Notes: a model not told the origin generated them from the sequence alone. A stretch of DNA of 16,523 nucleotides from Ruminococcaceae bacterium UBA1417 (GCA_002305575.1 DBPP01000021.1:1-16523), one strand, 5' to 3'; positions 1-6,607 are shown, counted from the first letter of the stretch. Translations and numbers: made by a program.

Positions 1-23
1 ATCCCAATTGACCAACCCGGACA

Positions 24-61
24 AAAAAGCAGAGCGGACAAATTGTCCGCTCTGCTTTTTT
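24..61. terminator. Bidirectional intrinsic terminator
   Basis: An 11-bp perfect GC-rich stem (GCAGAGCGGAC at 29-39 with its complement at 45-55) closes a 5-base loop. It is flanked by six A on the left and six T on the right, so it can end transcription from either side. It lies 25 bases past the stop of the XRE gene, which comes from the right. Whatever lies left of the window may also use it. Confidence 0.85.
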
Positions 62-85
62 GTTTGTGGAAACTGCTAGAAATTT

Positions 86-736
86 TTAATTTAGCATTAG
101 AATGATGGATTCCGTTATCAGAGGTTGTAACATAAGCCAACAGGAGAAAAGGTGAAATACAAATTCTCCTGCGGCGTATAACATGGGATACCTGGCGTGC
201 AGAAGCGGCAGCGTTGCACGGAAAAAAATCCCCCGCTGCACAAAAAGAAGACCTTGTTCCAGCACGTGCCAGAGTTGAAGGATGAAGGCACTGATACCTA
301 CGCACGCCAGGGCGGCAAGCAAGGTTGATCCTGTTCGTTCTGGCGACAGTACGCTGCCTGTCCAGCTCCAATCGATCGCTGCCTGAGCGGGCAGCGAAAA
401 GATCATCCGGAGTCCCTGCGCAACGGTCAACCAGAACAGGGCACTGCGGGCTCCGCTCCACAGGATGCGGCCGGGACGCAACATGGTCACAAAGTCTTCC
501 AGTGTTTCGTCCGAAGGCGCCTCCTGTGCGCTGCCGGCATGCATCAGCTGGGACAAACTCAGCCCTAGGGCGTCCGCCAAGGGCTCCAGGGTATTGATGT
601 CCGGAAAGCCGATGCCACGCTCCCAGCGGCTGACGGCCTTGTCAGTCACATGAATCTGTTCAGCCAGTTCCGCCTGGGTCAAACCTCGTTCCCGCCGCGT
701 TGCGGCCAGAAAAGCTCCGAAAGTTTTCGCATCCAT
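86..736 (-). CDS. XRE-family transcriptional regulator with hydrophobic C-terminal half
   Basis: A 216-residue protein. Residues 6-62 form a Cro/C1-type helix-turn-helix: RRERGLTQAELAEQ, then VTDKAVSRWERGIGFPD as recognition region, then LEPLADALGLSLSQLM. A short linker (residues 66-85) leads to a hydrophobic part with probable membrane segments near residues 98-115, 138-158 and 188-212. The family binds operator DNA; the membrane half suggests a tethered regulator or sensor, which is inference. The ATG at 736 is chosen because AAAGGAGGT lies just upstream; an in-frame TTG at 775 lies upstream of that site and would overlap the promoter. It is a single gene between a terminator on each side, and a palindrome at 753-768 may allow autoregulation. 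The target genes are unknown. Confidence 0.8.
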   Translation of the reverse strand: MDAKTFGAFLAATRRERGLTQAELAEQIHVTDKAVSRWERGIGFPDINTLEPLADALGLSLSQLMHAGSAQEAPSDETLEDFVTMLRPGRILWSGARSALFWLTVAQGLRMIFSLPAQAAIDWSWTGSVLSPERTGSTLLAALACVGISAFILQLWHVLEQGLLFVQRGIFFRATLPLLHARYPMLYAAGEFVFHLFSCWLMLQPLITESIILMLN

Positions 737-752
737 TTGACGGTACCTCCTT

Positions 753-768
753 TGGTATAACCATACCA
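753..768. promoter_or_regulatory. Palindromic candidate operator at the XRE gene promoter
   Basis: TGGTAT and ATACCA form a 6-bp inverted repeat around a 4-base spacer. It sits between the ribosome binding site and a candidate minus-strand promoter (TTTACT, 18 bases, TATGGT, with the -10 inside the repeat). XRE proteins often bind such short palindromes in their own promoter. Binding is not shown by the sequence. Confidence 0.4.
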
Positions 769-833
769 CGGACAAGGCTGAAAAGTAAATCGACGATTCC
801 TTTACTTCGGATATTGGAGAATAGTATATATAG

Positions 834-870
834 AAAACCGCCTCCCGATACCATAGCGGGAGGCGGTTTG
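834..870 (-). terminator. Intrinsic terminator after the pseudouridine synthase gene
   Basis: A 13-bp perfect stem (835-847 with 857-869) closes a 9-base loop and starts a few bases past the RluA-type stop codon. On the minus strand it ends in only about four T before mixed A/T, so its efficiency is less sure than that of the others in the window. It separates the two-gene unit from the XRE gene. Confidence 0.65.
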
Positions 871-872
871 AC

Positions 873-1817
873 TCATTTCAGGGTTCCATTCAGGATTTGC
901 TGGTAATACCAGGGCTTTGGCGCGTGGAATACTTTTCCGGCCAGGGAGGCAAAGCGTTCATCCTTGATCTGTTTGGGAAAAGCCAGCTCCCAGGCGCACA
1001 GCGCCTGATATTTGAGCTTCAGTTCCCGGTTGGCGGCGTTGTTGCCGTATTTGCTGTCGCCCAGAATGGGGCAGCCGATGCTGGCCAGATGTGCCCGGAT
1101 CTGATGGGTGCGACCGGTAACCAGATTCACCCGTAGAAGGGCCAGGCGGCCGCTTACAGCGATGGTGTCATAGGAGGTGACAATCTCCTTTGCCCCGGGC
1201 TTGGGAGCGTCCAGAACGCGTACCAGCCCGCGCTCGGCGTCCTTCATCAAGAAGCCTTTTAGCGTATCCGCCGGGGGGATGGGTCTGCCAAAAGTGACAC
1301 ACAGATAGGTTTTGCGGATCTGGTGTTCCCGGATGGTGTCGGTCAGGAACTGTTCTGTCTCGGGATTCTTGGCCAGCAGAACCAGGCCGCTGGTGCCGGT
1401 ATCCAGCCGGTGGCACAGCCGGATGGCACTCTCGTCTTTCAAGCGGCCCTCCTCGTACAGTTTGCGCAACACCCTGCCGCGCAGCGTGTCGGCGTCGTCT
1501 CCGTCCACCGGGATGCCCGCCGGTTTCAGCGCCACAATCAGGTCATCGTTTTCGTAGGTGAACTCTGCCGGGGCGCGGCAGGCAAGAAACCAGGGACCGT
1601 CCTGCGCGGTCAGCCCCAGCTGGTCGTCCAACAGATAGATGCGGATTACGTCTCCATTTTGCACACGGGTGGAAAGGGGCTGCTTTTTTCCGTTCAGTTT
1701 GATTTTGTTTTCCCGCAGGGCCTTGTTCAACCTGCCGGGGCCCAACACGGGGAATTGCTGCATCAAATACTTGTCCAGGCGGACCGGCAGCAAAGATTTC
1801 ACTTTCAGTTCTTGCAT
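873..1817 (-). CDS. RluA-family rRNA/tRNA pseudouridine synthase (RluC/RluD-like)
   Basis: A 314-residue protein that should isomerise uridine to pseudouridine in structured RNA. Residues 3-62 fit an S4 RNA-binding domain (RLDKYLMQQFP, LRENKIKLNGKK). The catalytic domain follows, with the RluA signature HRLDTGTSG at 136-144; Asp139 is the expected nucleophile. RTHQIRAHLASIGCPILGD at 236-254 is the second conserved block. Length is normal for RluC/RluD, but the exact target site cannot be read from sequence. The ATG at 1817 is chosen because GGAG lies 9 bases upstream; upstream in-frame starts lack this. Its first 13 bases overlap the end of the upstream membrane protein gene, so the two are probably translationally coupled in one transcript. 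Confidence 0.92.
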   Translation of the reverse strand: MQELKVKSLLPVRLDKYLMQQFPVLGPGRLNKALRENKIKLNGKKQPLSTRVQNGDVIRIYLLDDQLGLTAQDGPWFLACRAPAEFTYENDDLIVALKPAGIPVDGDDADTLRGRVLRKLYEEGRLKDESAIRLCHRLDTGTSGLVLLAKNPETEQFLTDTIREHQIRKTYLCVTFGRPIPPADTLKGFLMKDAERGLVRVLDAPKPGAKEIVTSYDTIAVSGRLALLRVNLVTGRTHQIRAHLASIGCPILGDSKYGNNAANRELKLKYQALCAWELAFPKQIKDERFASLAGKVFHAPKPWYYQQILNGTLK

Positions 1818-3799
1818 GGGATCGTCTCCAGTTCCTGCCCCCACAAAACGGTGGCATCTTCAATGTTCAGGGTAACCATCAGCCAACCGGGATCACTGTC
1901 GTCCAGGTCGATGATTGCGTAGGTCTGGCCGTTGGCTGTTATGGCTGCAGCGTCTTCCAGCTTTTGGCGTGCAAAGGGAGAGTCGGCAAAACAGACGGTT
2001 TTCTTGGTGCTGTCCAGAACGCCCTTGTTCCACAAGGCGTCGGTGTAGTCGGCAATGCGCAGGGGATAGTTCTCATCATAAGGAATGCAGGCTTCGTCCA
2101 GGGAGCAGCCGGCCATGCCGGGGGCAATCACGTACCAGCTGCCGTCGGCGCCATCGATTCGCCCGCACCAGGCGCCGCTGTCCTTTACCGGCTCTACCGC
2201 CTGTAGGAAAGCGCCTTCTTCCGCGAACAGATACAAGGTGTCTTCCCGCAGAATGCCTTGTGCCAGCTCTTGGCGATAGGTCTCCCGCTGGGTTTCCAAT
2301 GCGGCGGCGTCATACCGAGCGGCGAAGGGATCGTTGGTGGACATCCCGTGGTCGGCCGCATACAGCGCCAAGTGCAAGGCATCAGTCTGCAGACCATTCA
2401 TGGAAACAATCGAAGCATACCGCCCCTCGGCCTGTTGCCAGAAAGAACTGGTCAGGGTGGAGGGAAAGGCATGGGTGGTTTGTGCCTGGTCAAATGCCTG
2501 ATGCCGCTGTACAAGACCAGGAGCGATGTCCAGCAATTGGATTGCGGCCATACAGGTGATGGCAATGCAGCAAACCCGTTTGCGGGACGACAACCGGAAA
2601 ATTCCCACACAGGCACACAGAATCAACAGATAGTACACCGGCCAGAACATTCGTCCGCCGGACCGGAACACCGAAAAAAGCTTAATCAAAGAGGCAGGCA
2701 GGGGGAGAACCGCCAGGGTGGCGCCGTTGGCGGTAATGACGTGGCTGACCGCAAAAGCCGTCAGAACCAGATAGACCAAGCAGAGCGTCCAATGGTGGCA
2801 CAGCGTTCGCCAGAAAGCTGTGGGGTGGTGGAACAGATGAACGATCAGGCAAAGGACCAGTCCGCACAGCACCCCGAACCCCAGATAGGCAAAGGCATCG
2901 TAGTTGCCGCCAACCTGGTTCTGCATTGGCAGGATTAGGCTCCAGTCCACGCCGTTGACTCCGGCCGGATTCCACAGGCTGTTCAGGTTCATGCCGAAGT
3001 AGCCGTACAGCGCATCGCTGCCGCCGGTGGCGGTGCCGTAAAACAAACCAAAGACCCACCCTGCGGCGACGGTCAGGGCAAGGTCAGCCCCAAGCCACAG
3101 ACCGTGATACAGCCATTTGCGATTGGCGACAGCATGGTGAAGCAGCAGCGCAAAGGTGATGGCGTAGGTCATGGGAACGAAGTACGGGTGAATGGTAATG
3201 GTCAGAATATTCAGGGCAAACAGTCCGGGAAAGGCAAATCGGTTTGTCCGGAATCCTTTGCAATAGTAATACAGAGCTGCCAGAAGGAAAAATTGGGCAG
3301 ACAGGGAGGTATGGCGGAACACCCGCTCCCACAAAACAGGGCTGAATACAAACAGCAGGTCTCCCATAAGTGGGCTGGCTACACCCTGGCAGAACAGCCC
3401 CAACAGCCGGGCGCCAAATGCCCCTTGTGCCATCAGGCAAAGCAGAGTAAACCAGCCGAAATACTGGAAAGTATCCGGCAAAACAGGAGAAAGCAACCGG
3501 AACAAGGCAGCCAGCAGGGGAATCGAGTCGGTATATGCCACGCTGAGACCCTGAGGAGCGTTGATGTTGGTGGCAATACACAGGGGAAACGAAAAACCGC
3601 TTTGCCTGTAAAACAGCCAGCCGGCATAATGCTGCTGGATGTCTTTCTCTATGTACCCGCCCCGACAGAAAGCGTCGTTGGTCACATCCAGGGGGCTAAA
3701 CCCAAATATCAGAAAAAAGGCGACCGCCCCCAGTGCGGCACCACATAAAAGCAGCAGGCGCTCCCGGTGTCTGGCTGCGGCTGTGATCATAATATGCAT
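1805..3799 (-). CDS. DUF6311-like polytopic membrane protein (possible GT-C type glycosyltransferase)
   Basis: About 664 residues, with many hydrophobic segments over the first 430 and a soluble, probably extracytoplasmic, C-terminal part of about 230 residues. After the first membrane helix comes an acidic loop, DIQQHYAGWLFYR, then YTDSIPLLAALFRLLSP. I recall this pattern from DUF6311 proteins; the overall build (acidic first loop, 10 or more helices, soluble tail) resembles GT-C fold glycosyltransferases. The substrate is unknown. The start is uncertain: GTG at 3802, ATG at 3799 or ATG at 3790. GGGGTG just upstream gives the best spacing to 3790. A promoter with an extended -10 lies at 3829-3858. 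It is the first gene of a pair with the RluA-type gene, whose start it overlaps. Confidence 0.75.
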   Translation of the reverse strand: MHIMITAAARHRERLLLLCGAALGAVAFFLIFGFSPLDVTNDAFCRGGYIEKDIQQHYAGWLFYRQSGFSFPLCIATNINAPQGLSVAYTDSIPLLAALFRLLSPVLPDTFQYFGWFTLLCLMAQGAFGARLLGLFCQGVASPLMGDLLFVFSPVLWERVFRHTSLSAQFFLLAALYYYCKGFRTNRFAFPGLFALNILTITIHPYFVPMTYAITFALLLHHAVANRKWLYHGLWLGADLALTVAAGWVFGLFYGTATGGSDALYGYFGMNLNSLWNPAGVNGVDWSLILPMQNQVGGNYDAFAYLGFGVLCGLVLCLIVHLFHHPTAFWRTLCHHWTLCLVYLVLTAFAVSHVITANGATLAVLPLPASLIKLFSVFRSGGRMFWPVYYLLILCACVGIFRLSSRKRVCCIAITCMAAIQLLDIAPGLVQRHQAFDQAQTTHAFPSTLTSSFWQQAEGRYASIVSMNGLQTDALHLALYAADHGMSTNDPFAARYDAAALETQRETYRQELAQGILREDTLYLFAEEGAFLQAVEPVKDSGAWCGRIDGADGSWYVIAPGMAGCSLDEACIPYDENYPLRIADYTDALWNKGVLDSTKKTVCFADSPFARQKLEDAAAITANGQTYAIIDLDDSDPGWLMVTLNIEDATVLWGQELETIPCKN

Positions 3800-3828
3800 C
3801 ACCCCGTATAGCTTGTTGGAATGACCTC

Positions 3829-3858
3829 ATTCTATCATAAAAACCGACGCTTGTACAA
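3829..3858 (-). promoter_or_regulatory. Sigma-A promoter of the DUF6311-like/RluA-type unit
   Basis: Read on the minus strand: TTGTAC (-35, at 3853-3858), an 18-base spacer, and TAGAAT (-10, at 3829-3834) preceded by TG in the extended -10 position. It lies about 30 bases upstream of the start codon. Confidence 0.7.
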
Positions 3859-3910
3859 TGTCGGCAATGGGCGATGGTGCGGCAGCATTCGGCAGGAAGA
3901 AGCCATTGGA

Positions 3911-3939
3911 TTGACAAGCAGGCATGCGTGCGATACAAT
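3911..3939 (+). promoter_or_regulatory. Strong sigma-A promoter of the tRNA-Leu locus
   Basis: TTGACA at 3911-3916 is a perfect -35. A 17-base spacer and TACAAT at 3934-3939 follow. It lies 30 bases before the broken tRNA-Leu half-copy and about 220 bases before the intact tRNA-Leu. I see no good promoter directly in front of the intact gene, so this one probably serves both. Confidence 0.8.
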
Positions 3940-3968
3940 AATTAGGCTGAAAGCATTGGATGACAGAG

Positions 3969-4011
3969 GCCGCCATGGTGGAATTGGCAGACACAAAGGA
4001 CTTAAAATCCT
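3969..4011 (+). pseudogene. Truncated 5' half of a tRNA-Leu(UAA)
   Basis: These 43 bases match the first 43 bases of the intact tRNA-Leu at 4159 in 41 positions: acceptor 5' strand, D arm, and anticodon arm with loop CTTAAAA. Similarity stops abruptly after TCCT, one base short of completing the anticodon stem. No variable arm, T arm or 3' acceptor strand follows, so it cannot fold as a tRNA. Its acceptor strand reads GCCGCCA where the intact gene has GCCGCTA, so it came from a slightly different tRNA-Leu gene. It may be a leftover of integration or recombination at a tRNA. Confidence 0.85.
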
Positions 4012-4158
4012 GTTCGTCCCACAATACCCTCAGCTTGAAAACCCTTGGAGAAATCAGGCTTTCTCAAAACAGAATATTGATTGTGTTTTTTATGTACCTC
4101 CACGATGTCCCTCCAGTTTCCCGGAAGGGCATCGGGGAGCCTACTAAAAAATAAATTT
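4012..4158 (+). other. Non-coding stretch between the two tRNA-Leu copies
   Basis: I find no credible gene here. A reading frame that runs through it from 3960 begins with MVELADTKDLKS-like residues, which is the usual artefact of translating a tRNA. A 6-bp hairpin (GAGAAA at 4048-4053, TTTCTC at 4060-4065) is present, and GATG..CCCT/AGGG.CATC near 4103-4132 could form another. If the promoter at 3911 is the only one, this stretch is part of a long 5' leader that must be removed from the intact tRNA. Confidence 0.5.
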
Positions 4159-4245
4159 GCCGCTATGGTGGAATAGGCAGACACAAAGGACTTAAAATCC
4201 TTCGGAAGAGATTCCGTACCGGTTCGACCCCGGTTAGCGGCACCA
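4159..4245 (+). tRNA. tRNA-Leu (anticodon UAA)
   Basis: A complete class II tRNA. The acceptor stem GCCGCTA/TAGCGGC pairs perfectly, followed by A and an encoded CCA. The anticodon stem AAGGA/TCCTT holds loop CTTAAAA, giving anticodon TAA at 4193-4195. A long variable arm (CGGAA, GAGA, TTCCG) is typical of leucine tRNAs, and the T arm ACCGG/CCGGT carries loop TTCGACC. It reads UUA codons. A terminator follows directly. Confidence 0.97.
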
Positions 4246-4278
4246 CGCCGGAGCAGTTTTATCTGCCCCGGCGTTTTT
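4246..4278 (+). terminator. Intrinsic terminator of the tRNA-Leu transcript
   Basis: CGCCGG (4246-4251) pairs with CCGGCG (4268-4273). After one mismatch, GCAG pairs with CTGC around a 6-base loop. Five T follow. It starts one base after the encoded CCA. Confidence 0.85.
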
Positions 4279-4294
4279 CTGTTTATTGTGCGGA

Positions 4295-5122
4295 TTATTG
4301 CACGGCACTTTCGAGTGCATTTTTCACTGCGTTGGTAATGCCCTCGGAGGAATATGTCGCGCCGGATACGGCGTCCACATCCCAGGTCTGCCGGGACAGG
4401 ATGCTGTCGATGACGGCCAGCGCGCGGGAAAAGTAGCGGGCGTTTTCGTCCTGCTCGATGACCTCCACCGCGCTGACCCTGTTTTCGGTTACCGTCACTG
4501 CAACCGTCACCGGGCCATGGTAGCCGTCGGCTGTGCCGGTGTAAACGCCGTCACGCAGCGATACGCCGGCAAACAGGGCTTCCGGCGAAGCAGACGGCAT
4601 GGCGGCGTCTGCTTCTGGCGCAGGCGTGCCGGTTGTCGAGGCTGTCTGCGGTGCGGGGGAAACGTCGGTTTCGGTCTGCGCTGCAGGCTGAAGAGCGGAG
4701 ATGAGTGCCGTGTCAATGCCAATGCCGGTTGTAGCGATGTGCAGCACGCAGACGGCTGCGAAGAGGGCGGTCAGCATGCGGTGTGCGGTCATCCAGCGCT
4801 TTTTCAGTGCTTTTCGGAGCAGGTATGTGAGCGCGAGCAAAAGCGTGGCCATCCATGCTGCGGTGCCGGCATTCCAAGTGAACAGAACCGGTGCTATTTC
4901 GATTTCAGTCGGCGTAGCGTCCATAAAGTTGCCGGCCAGCAGGCCGTGGGCCGTCGATGCGGTGACCATGGCGACGCCGCATGGTATGTGGATGCTGTGG
5001 AGCCATCGGTTGAGCGAAACAAAACGCCGGTTCTTCTTGGCGAGCAAGCGGGCGGCAAATTTTGCGGTCAGCAAAAAGGCGGCGAGTGTGGCGATCCAGG
5101 CGAGTATTCGACTGATGAGCAT
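4295..5122 (-). CDS. Heme-type four-helix membrane domain fused to an FMN-binding domain
   Basis: A 275-residue protein. Four probable membrane helices (near residues 4-24, 43-63, 84-104 and 114-135) carry histidines at 42, 45, 59, 114 and 128, as expected of a heme-b-binding, ferric-reductase-like domain. A Pro/Ala/Thr-rich linker spans about 146-182. The C-terminal FMN-binding domain (about 183-275) ends with DAVSGATYSS at 250-259; Thr256 is the residue to which ApbE attaches FMN in this family (compare NqrC and RnfG). The likely role is electron transfer across or outside the membrane; partners are not visible nearby. The ATG at 5122 has GGAGG 9 bases upstream; the in-frame ATG at 5152 has no such site. 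It ends 50 bases from the tRNA-Leu gene. Confidence 0.85.
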   Translation of the reverse strand: MLISRILAWIATLAAFLLTAKFAARLLAKKNRRFVSLNRWLHSIHIPCGVAMVTASTAHGLLAGNFMDATPTEIEIAPVLFTWNAGTAAWMATLLLALTYLLRKALKKRWMTAHRMLTALFAAVCVLHIATTGIGIDTALISALQPAAQTETDVSPAPQTASTTGTPAPEADAAMPSASPEALFAGVSLRDGVYTGTADGYHGPVTVAVTVTENRVSAVEVIEQDENARYFSRALAVIDSILSRQTWDVDAVSGATYSSEGITNAVKNALESAVQ

Positions 5123-5294
5123 GGGTAATTTCCTCCAAACTTCGGCTTTCATTTTTGTCCAAAAATAATACGACGCTCAGGTGCAGATCCTTTCATACCG
5201 GACAATTTTTTTCGCATGCTTTTTGCGGGGAAAATTGCTCGGACGGCCCGTACCGTCTGCGCGCTGTTCGGCACACCTCGCTTTTGACGCCGGA

Positions 5295-5310
5295 TTTCAC
5301 CAAAGTGAAA
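5295..5310. promoter_or_regulatory. Inverted repeat upstream of the Gfo/Idh gene promoter
   Basis: TTTCAC and GTGAAA are perfect 6-bp inverted arms around CAAA. The repeat ends about 40 bases before the -35 of the plus-strand gene, a place where an activator or repressor could bind. Only the symmetry supports it; no known regulator is assigned. Confidence 0.3.
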
Positions 5311-5348
5311 GTAATGGTTGCCTATTTCCATGGAGTTTCAATACGCGC

Positions 5349-5377
5349 TTGTTTTTTGTTGCAGTCTGCGCTAAGAT
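5349..5377 (+). promoter_or_regulatory. Candidate promoter of the Gfo/Idh gene
   Basis: TTGTTT at 5349-5354, a 17-base spacer, and TAAGAT at 5372-5377. Matches are moderate but the spacing is right, and it lies about 75 bases before the start codon. Confidence 0.45.
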
Positions 5378-5450
5378 GAAGGCGAAGGCCCTGGGCCAGG
5401 CGCTTTGGCGGAAGGCCGCGGTGCGCAAAACACAAGGAGTTGTGATCGAA

Positions 5451-6290
5451 ATGGCAAAAAAAATTGGTTTTATCGACTATTATCTCGACGAATGGCATGC
5501 AAACAACTACCCCGCATGGATTGAAAAGGCGTCGAACGGCGCGTATACGGTCGCGTACGCATACGGTGCGGTCGATTCGCCGCTCGGCGGGCGGACAACG
5601 GCGCAGTGGTGTGCCGATATGGGGGTCGAATGCTGCGAAAGCATCGATGCGCTGATCGAAAAAAGCGACTGTATTCTCGTGCTTTCGCCGGATAATCCGG
5701 AACAGCACTGGACGCTGTGCCAGAAGCCGCTCCGAAGCGGCAAGCGCGTCTATGTGGACAAGACTTTCGCGCCGACGGCGCAGATTGCACGCAATCTGTT
5801 TGCGCTGGCGGAAACGCACGGCACGCCGATGTACTCTTCCTCAGCTCTGCGCTTTTCGAAGGAGCTGATGGAACTGCCGGAAAAGGACGTGCGCTTTGTT
5901 CTGCTGAGCGGCCCAGGAAAGCCGGAAAACTACCTGATTCACCAGATTGAGCCGATGGTGGCGCTGCTGCGCGCCCGTGCGGTGCGCGTGCTCTACGCCG
6001 GTGTGGAAGGAGCGGCCAGCTACACCGTGGAGTTTGAAAACGGCAAGCTCGGCGTTGCGAACCTGCTGGTCGAGGGCCCATTCCAGACGACGGTGAAGTT
6101 TGCGGATGGCACAGTCGTCCCGATCGCGGAATCGACAGAGACGTTTGACCGCCTGATCGCCGGCATGGTGCGTTTCTTTGAAACGGGCGTGGTACAGGTA
6201 GACCCGGCGGAGACGATCGCCATTGCGGAAATTCTTGAGGCGGCGCACCGCGCGGAGCAGAGGCCGGGCGAGTGGGTGAACGCCCAGTAA
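5451..6290 (+). CDS. Gfo/Idh/MocA-like oxidoreductase with an atypical N-terminus
   Basis: A 279-residue protein. The layout fits Gfo/Idh/MocA dehydrogenases: an N-terminal nucleotide-binding fold to about residue 125, including SIDALIEKSDCILVLSPDNPEQH, then a C-terminal substrate domain with a beta-sheet-like part (SYTVEFENGKLGVANLL). Two hallmarks are altered. The usual GxGxxG after strand 1 is replaced by IGFIDYYLDEWHANNYP, and the usual EKP motif reads VDKTFAP (residues 102-108). It may therefore bind its cofactor differently or not be a dehydrogenase. The ATG at 5451 is chosen because AAGGAG lies 11 bases upstream and similarity-like sequence begins there; the upstream frame is non-coding. 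It appears to be a single gene. The substrate is unknown. Confidence 0.7.
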   Translation: MAKKIGFIDYYLDEWHANNYPAWIEKASNGAYTVAYAYGAVDSPLGGRTTAQWCADMGVECCESIDALIEKSDCILVLSPDNPEQHWTLCQKPLRSGKRVYVDKTFAPTAQIARNLFALAETHGTPMYSSSALRFSKELMELPEKDVRFVLLSGPGKPENYLIHQIEPMVALLRARAVRVLYAGVEGAASYTVEFENGKLGVANLLVEGPFQTTVKFADGTVVPIAESTETFDRLIAGMVRFFETGVVQVDPAETIAIAEILEAAHRAEQRPGEWVNAQ

Positions 6291-6360
6291 TGTACGCCGG
6301 TGTGCATGGATTTGGAATCCATAGAAAAATTTGAAAGGTATTCCCTTTTTCAAGTTTATG

Positions 6361-6369
6361 TGGTATACT
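6361..6369 (+). promoter_or_regulatory. Extended -10 promoter of the rubredoxin gene
   Basis: TGGTATACT gives a TG-extended -10 element (TATACT at 6364-6369), 41 bases before the start codon. No good -35 stands at 17-18 bases, which is common where the extended -10 is present. Confidence 0.6.
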
Positions 6370-6410
6370 AGGCAGCAGAAAAAGAAATTTTCGGAAAGGA
6401 GGCCTTTACG

Positions 6411-6566
6411 GTGAAATACGTCTGTGATGTCTGTGGTTGGATCTACGACGAAGAGGACGGCTATCCCGATGCCGGCATTGAGCCCGGCACAAAGTGGGAC
6501 GACCTCCCGGATGATTTTGTCTGCCCGCTCTGCGGCGTCGGCAAGGAATCCTTCAGCGCGGAATAA
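6411..6566 (+). CDS. Rubredoxin
   Basis: A 51-residue protein starting with GTG, preceded by AAGGAGG at 8 bases. Two cysteine pairs, C5-x2-C8 in YVCDVCGW and C38-x2-C41 in VCPLCG, are the four ligands of the single iron of rubredoxin. The conserved aromatic and turn residues (IYDEEDGYPDAGI, PGTKWDDLPDDF) are present and the length is standard. It is a small cytoplasmic one-electron carrier, used in anaerobes for oxygen and peroxide detoxification among other tasks. It has its own promoter and terminator, and its redox partner is not adjacent. Confidence 0.97.
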   Translation: MKYVCDVCGWIYDEEDGYPDAGIEPGTKWDDLPDDFVCPLCGVGKESFSAE

Positions 6567-6574
6567 ACTTTAAA

Positions 6575-6607
6575 GACGGAGGAAGCCAACGCTTTCTCCG
6601 CCTTTTT
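6575..6607 (+). terminator. Intrinsic terminator after rubredoxin
   Basis: CGGAGGAAG (6577-6585) pairs with CTTTCTCCG (6592-6600), allowing one G-T pair, around a 6-base loop. CC and five T follow. Confidence 0.8.

Larger units (their letters stand above)
5123..5450. other. Intergenic region between the divergent FMN-binding and Gfo/Idh genes
   Basis: 328 bases without a gene. It holds a small hairpin (GACGG at 5242-5246, CCGTC at 5253-5257), the 16-base inverted repeat at 5295-5310, and a plus-strand promoter at 5349-5377. I could not find a convincing promoter for the minus-strand FMN gene. A TATTAT near its start is the only -10-like element, and it lacks a good -35. An in-frame upward extension of the Gfo/Idh gene through this region has no ribosome binding site and looks non-coding. 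Confidence 0.5.

Noticed and set aside
3960..4154. 64-residue plus-strand frame beginning near the broken tRNA (VELADTKDLKS)
   Set aside because: This is the usual translation artefact of a tRNA-Leu sequence; there is no ribosome binding site.
4159..4245. Group I intron in tRNA-Leu(UAA), as in cyanobacteria
   Set aside because: The intact gene is uninterrupted. The broken copy ends in the anticodon stem 3' strand rather than inside the anticodon, and no matching 3' half follows.
4286..5128. 280-residue plus-strand frame opposite the FMN-binding gene
   Set aside because: It is the antisense shadow of a gene with clear membrane and FMN-binding motifs; its translation is Gly/Cys/Arg-rich and motif-free.
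5181..5450. N-terminal extension of the Gfo/Idh-like gene
   Set aside because: It contains the predicted promoter, lacks a ribosome binding site, and shows no protein-like pattern before MAKKIGFIDYY.
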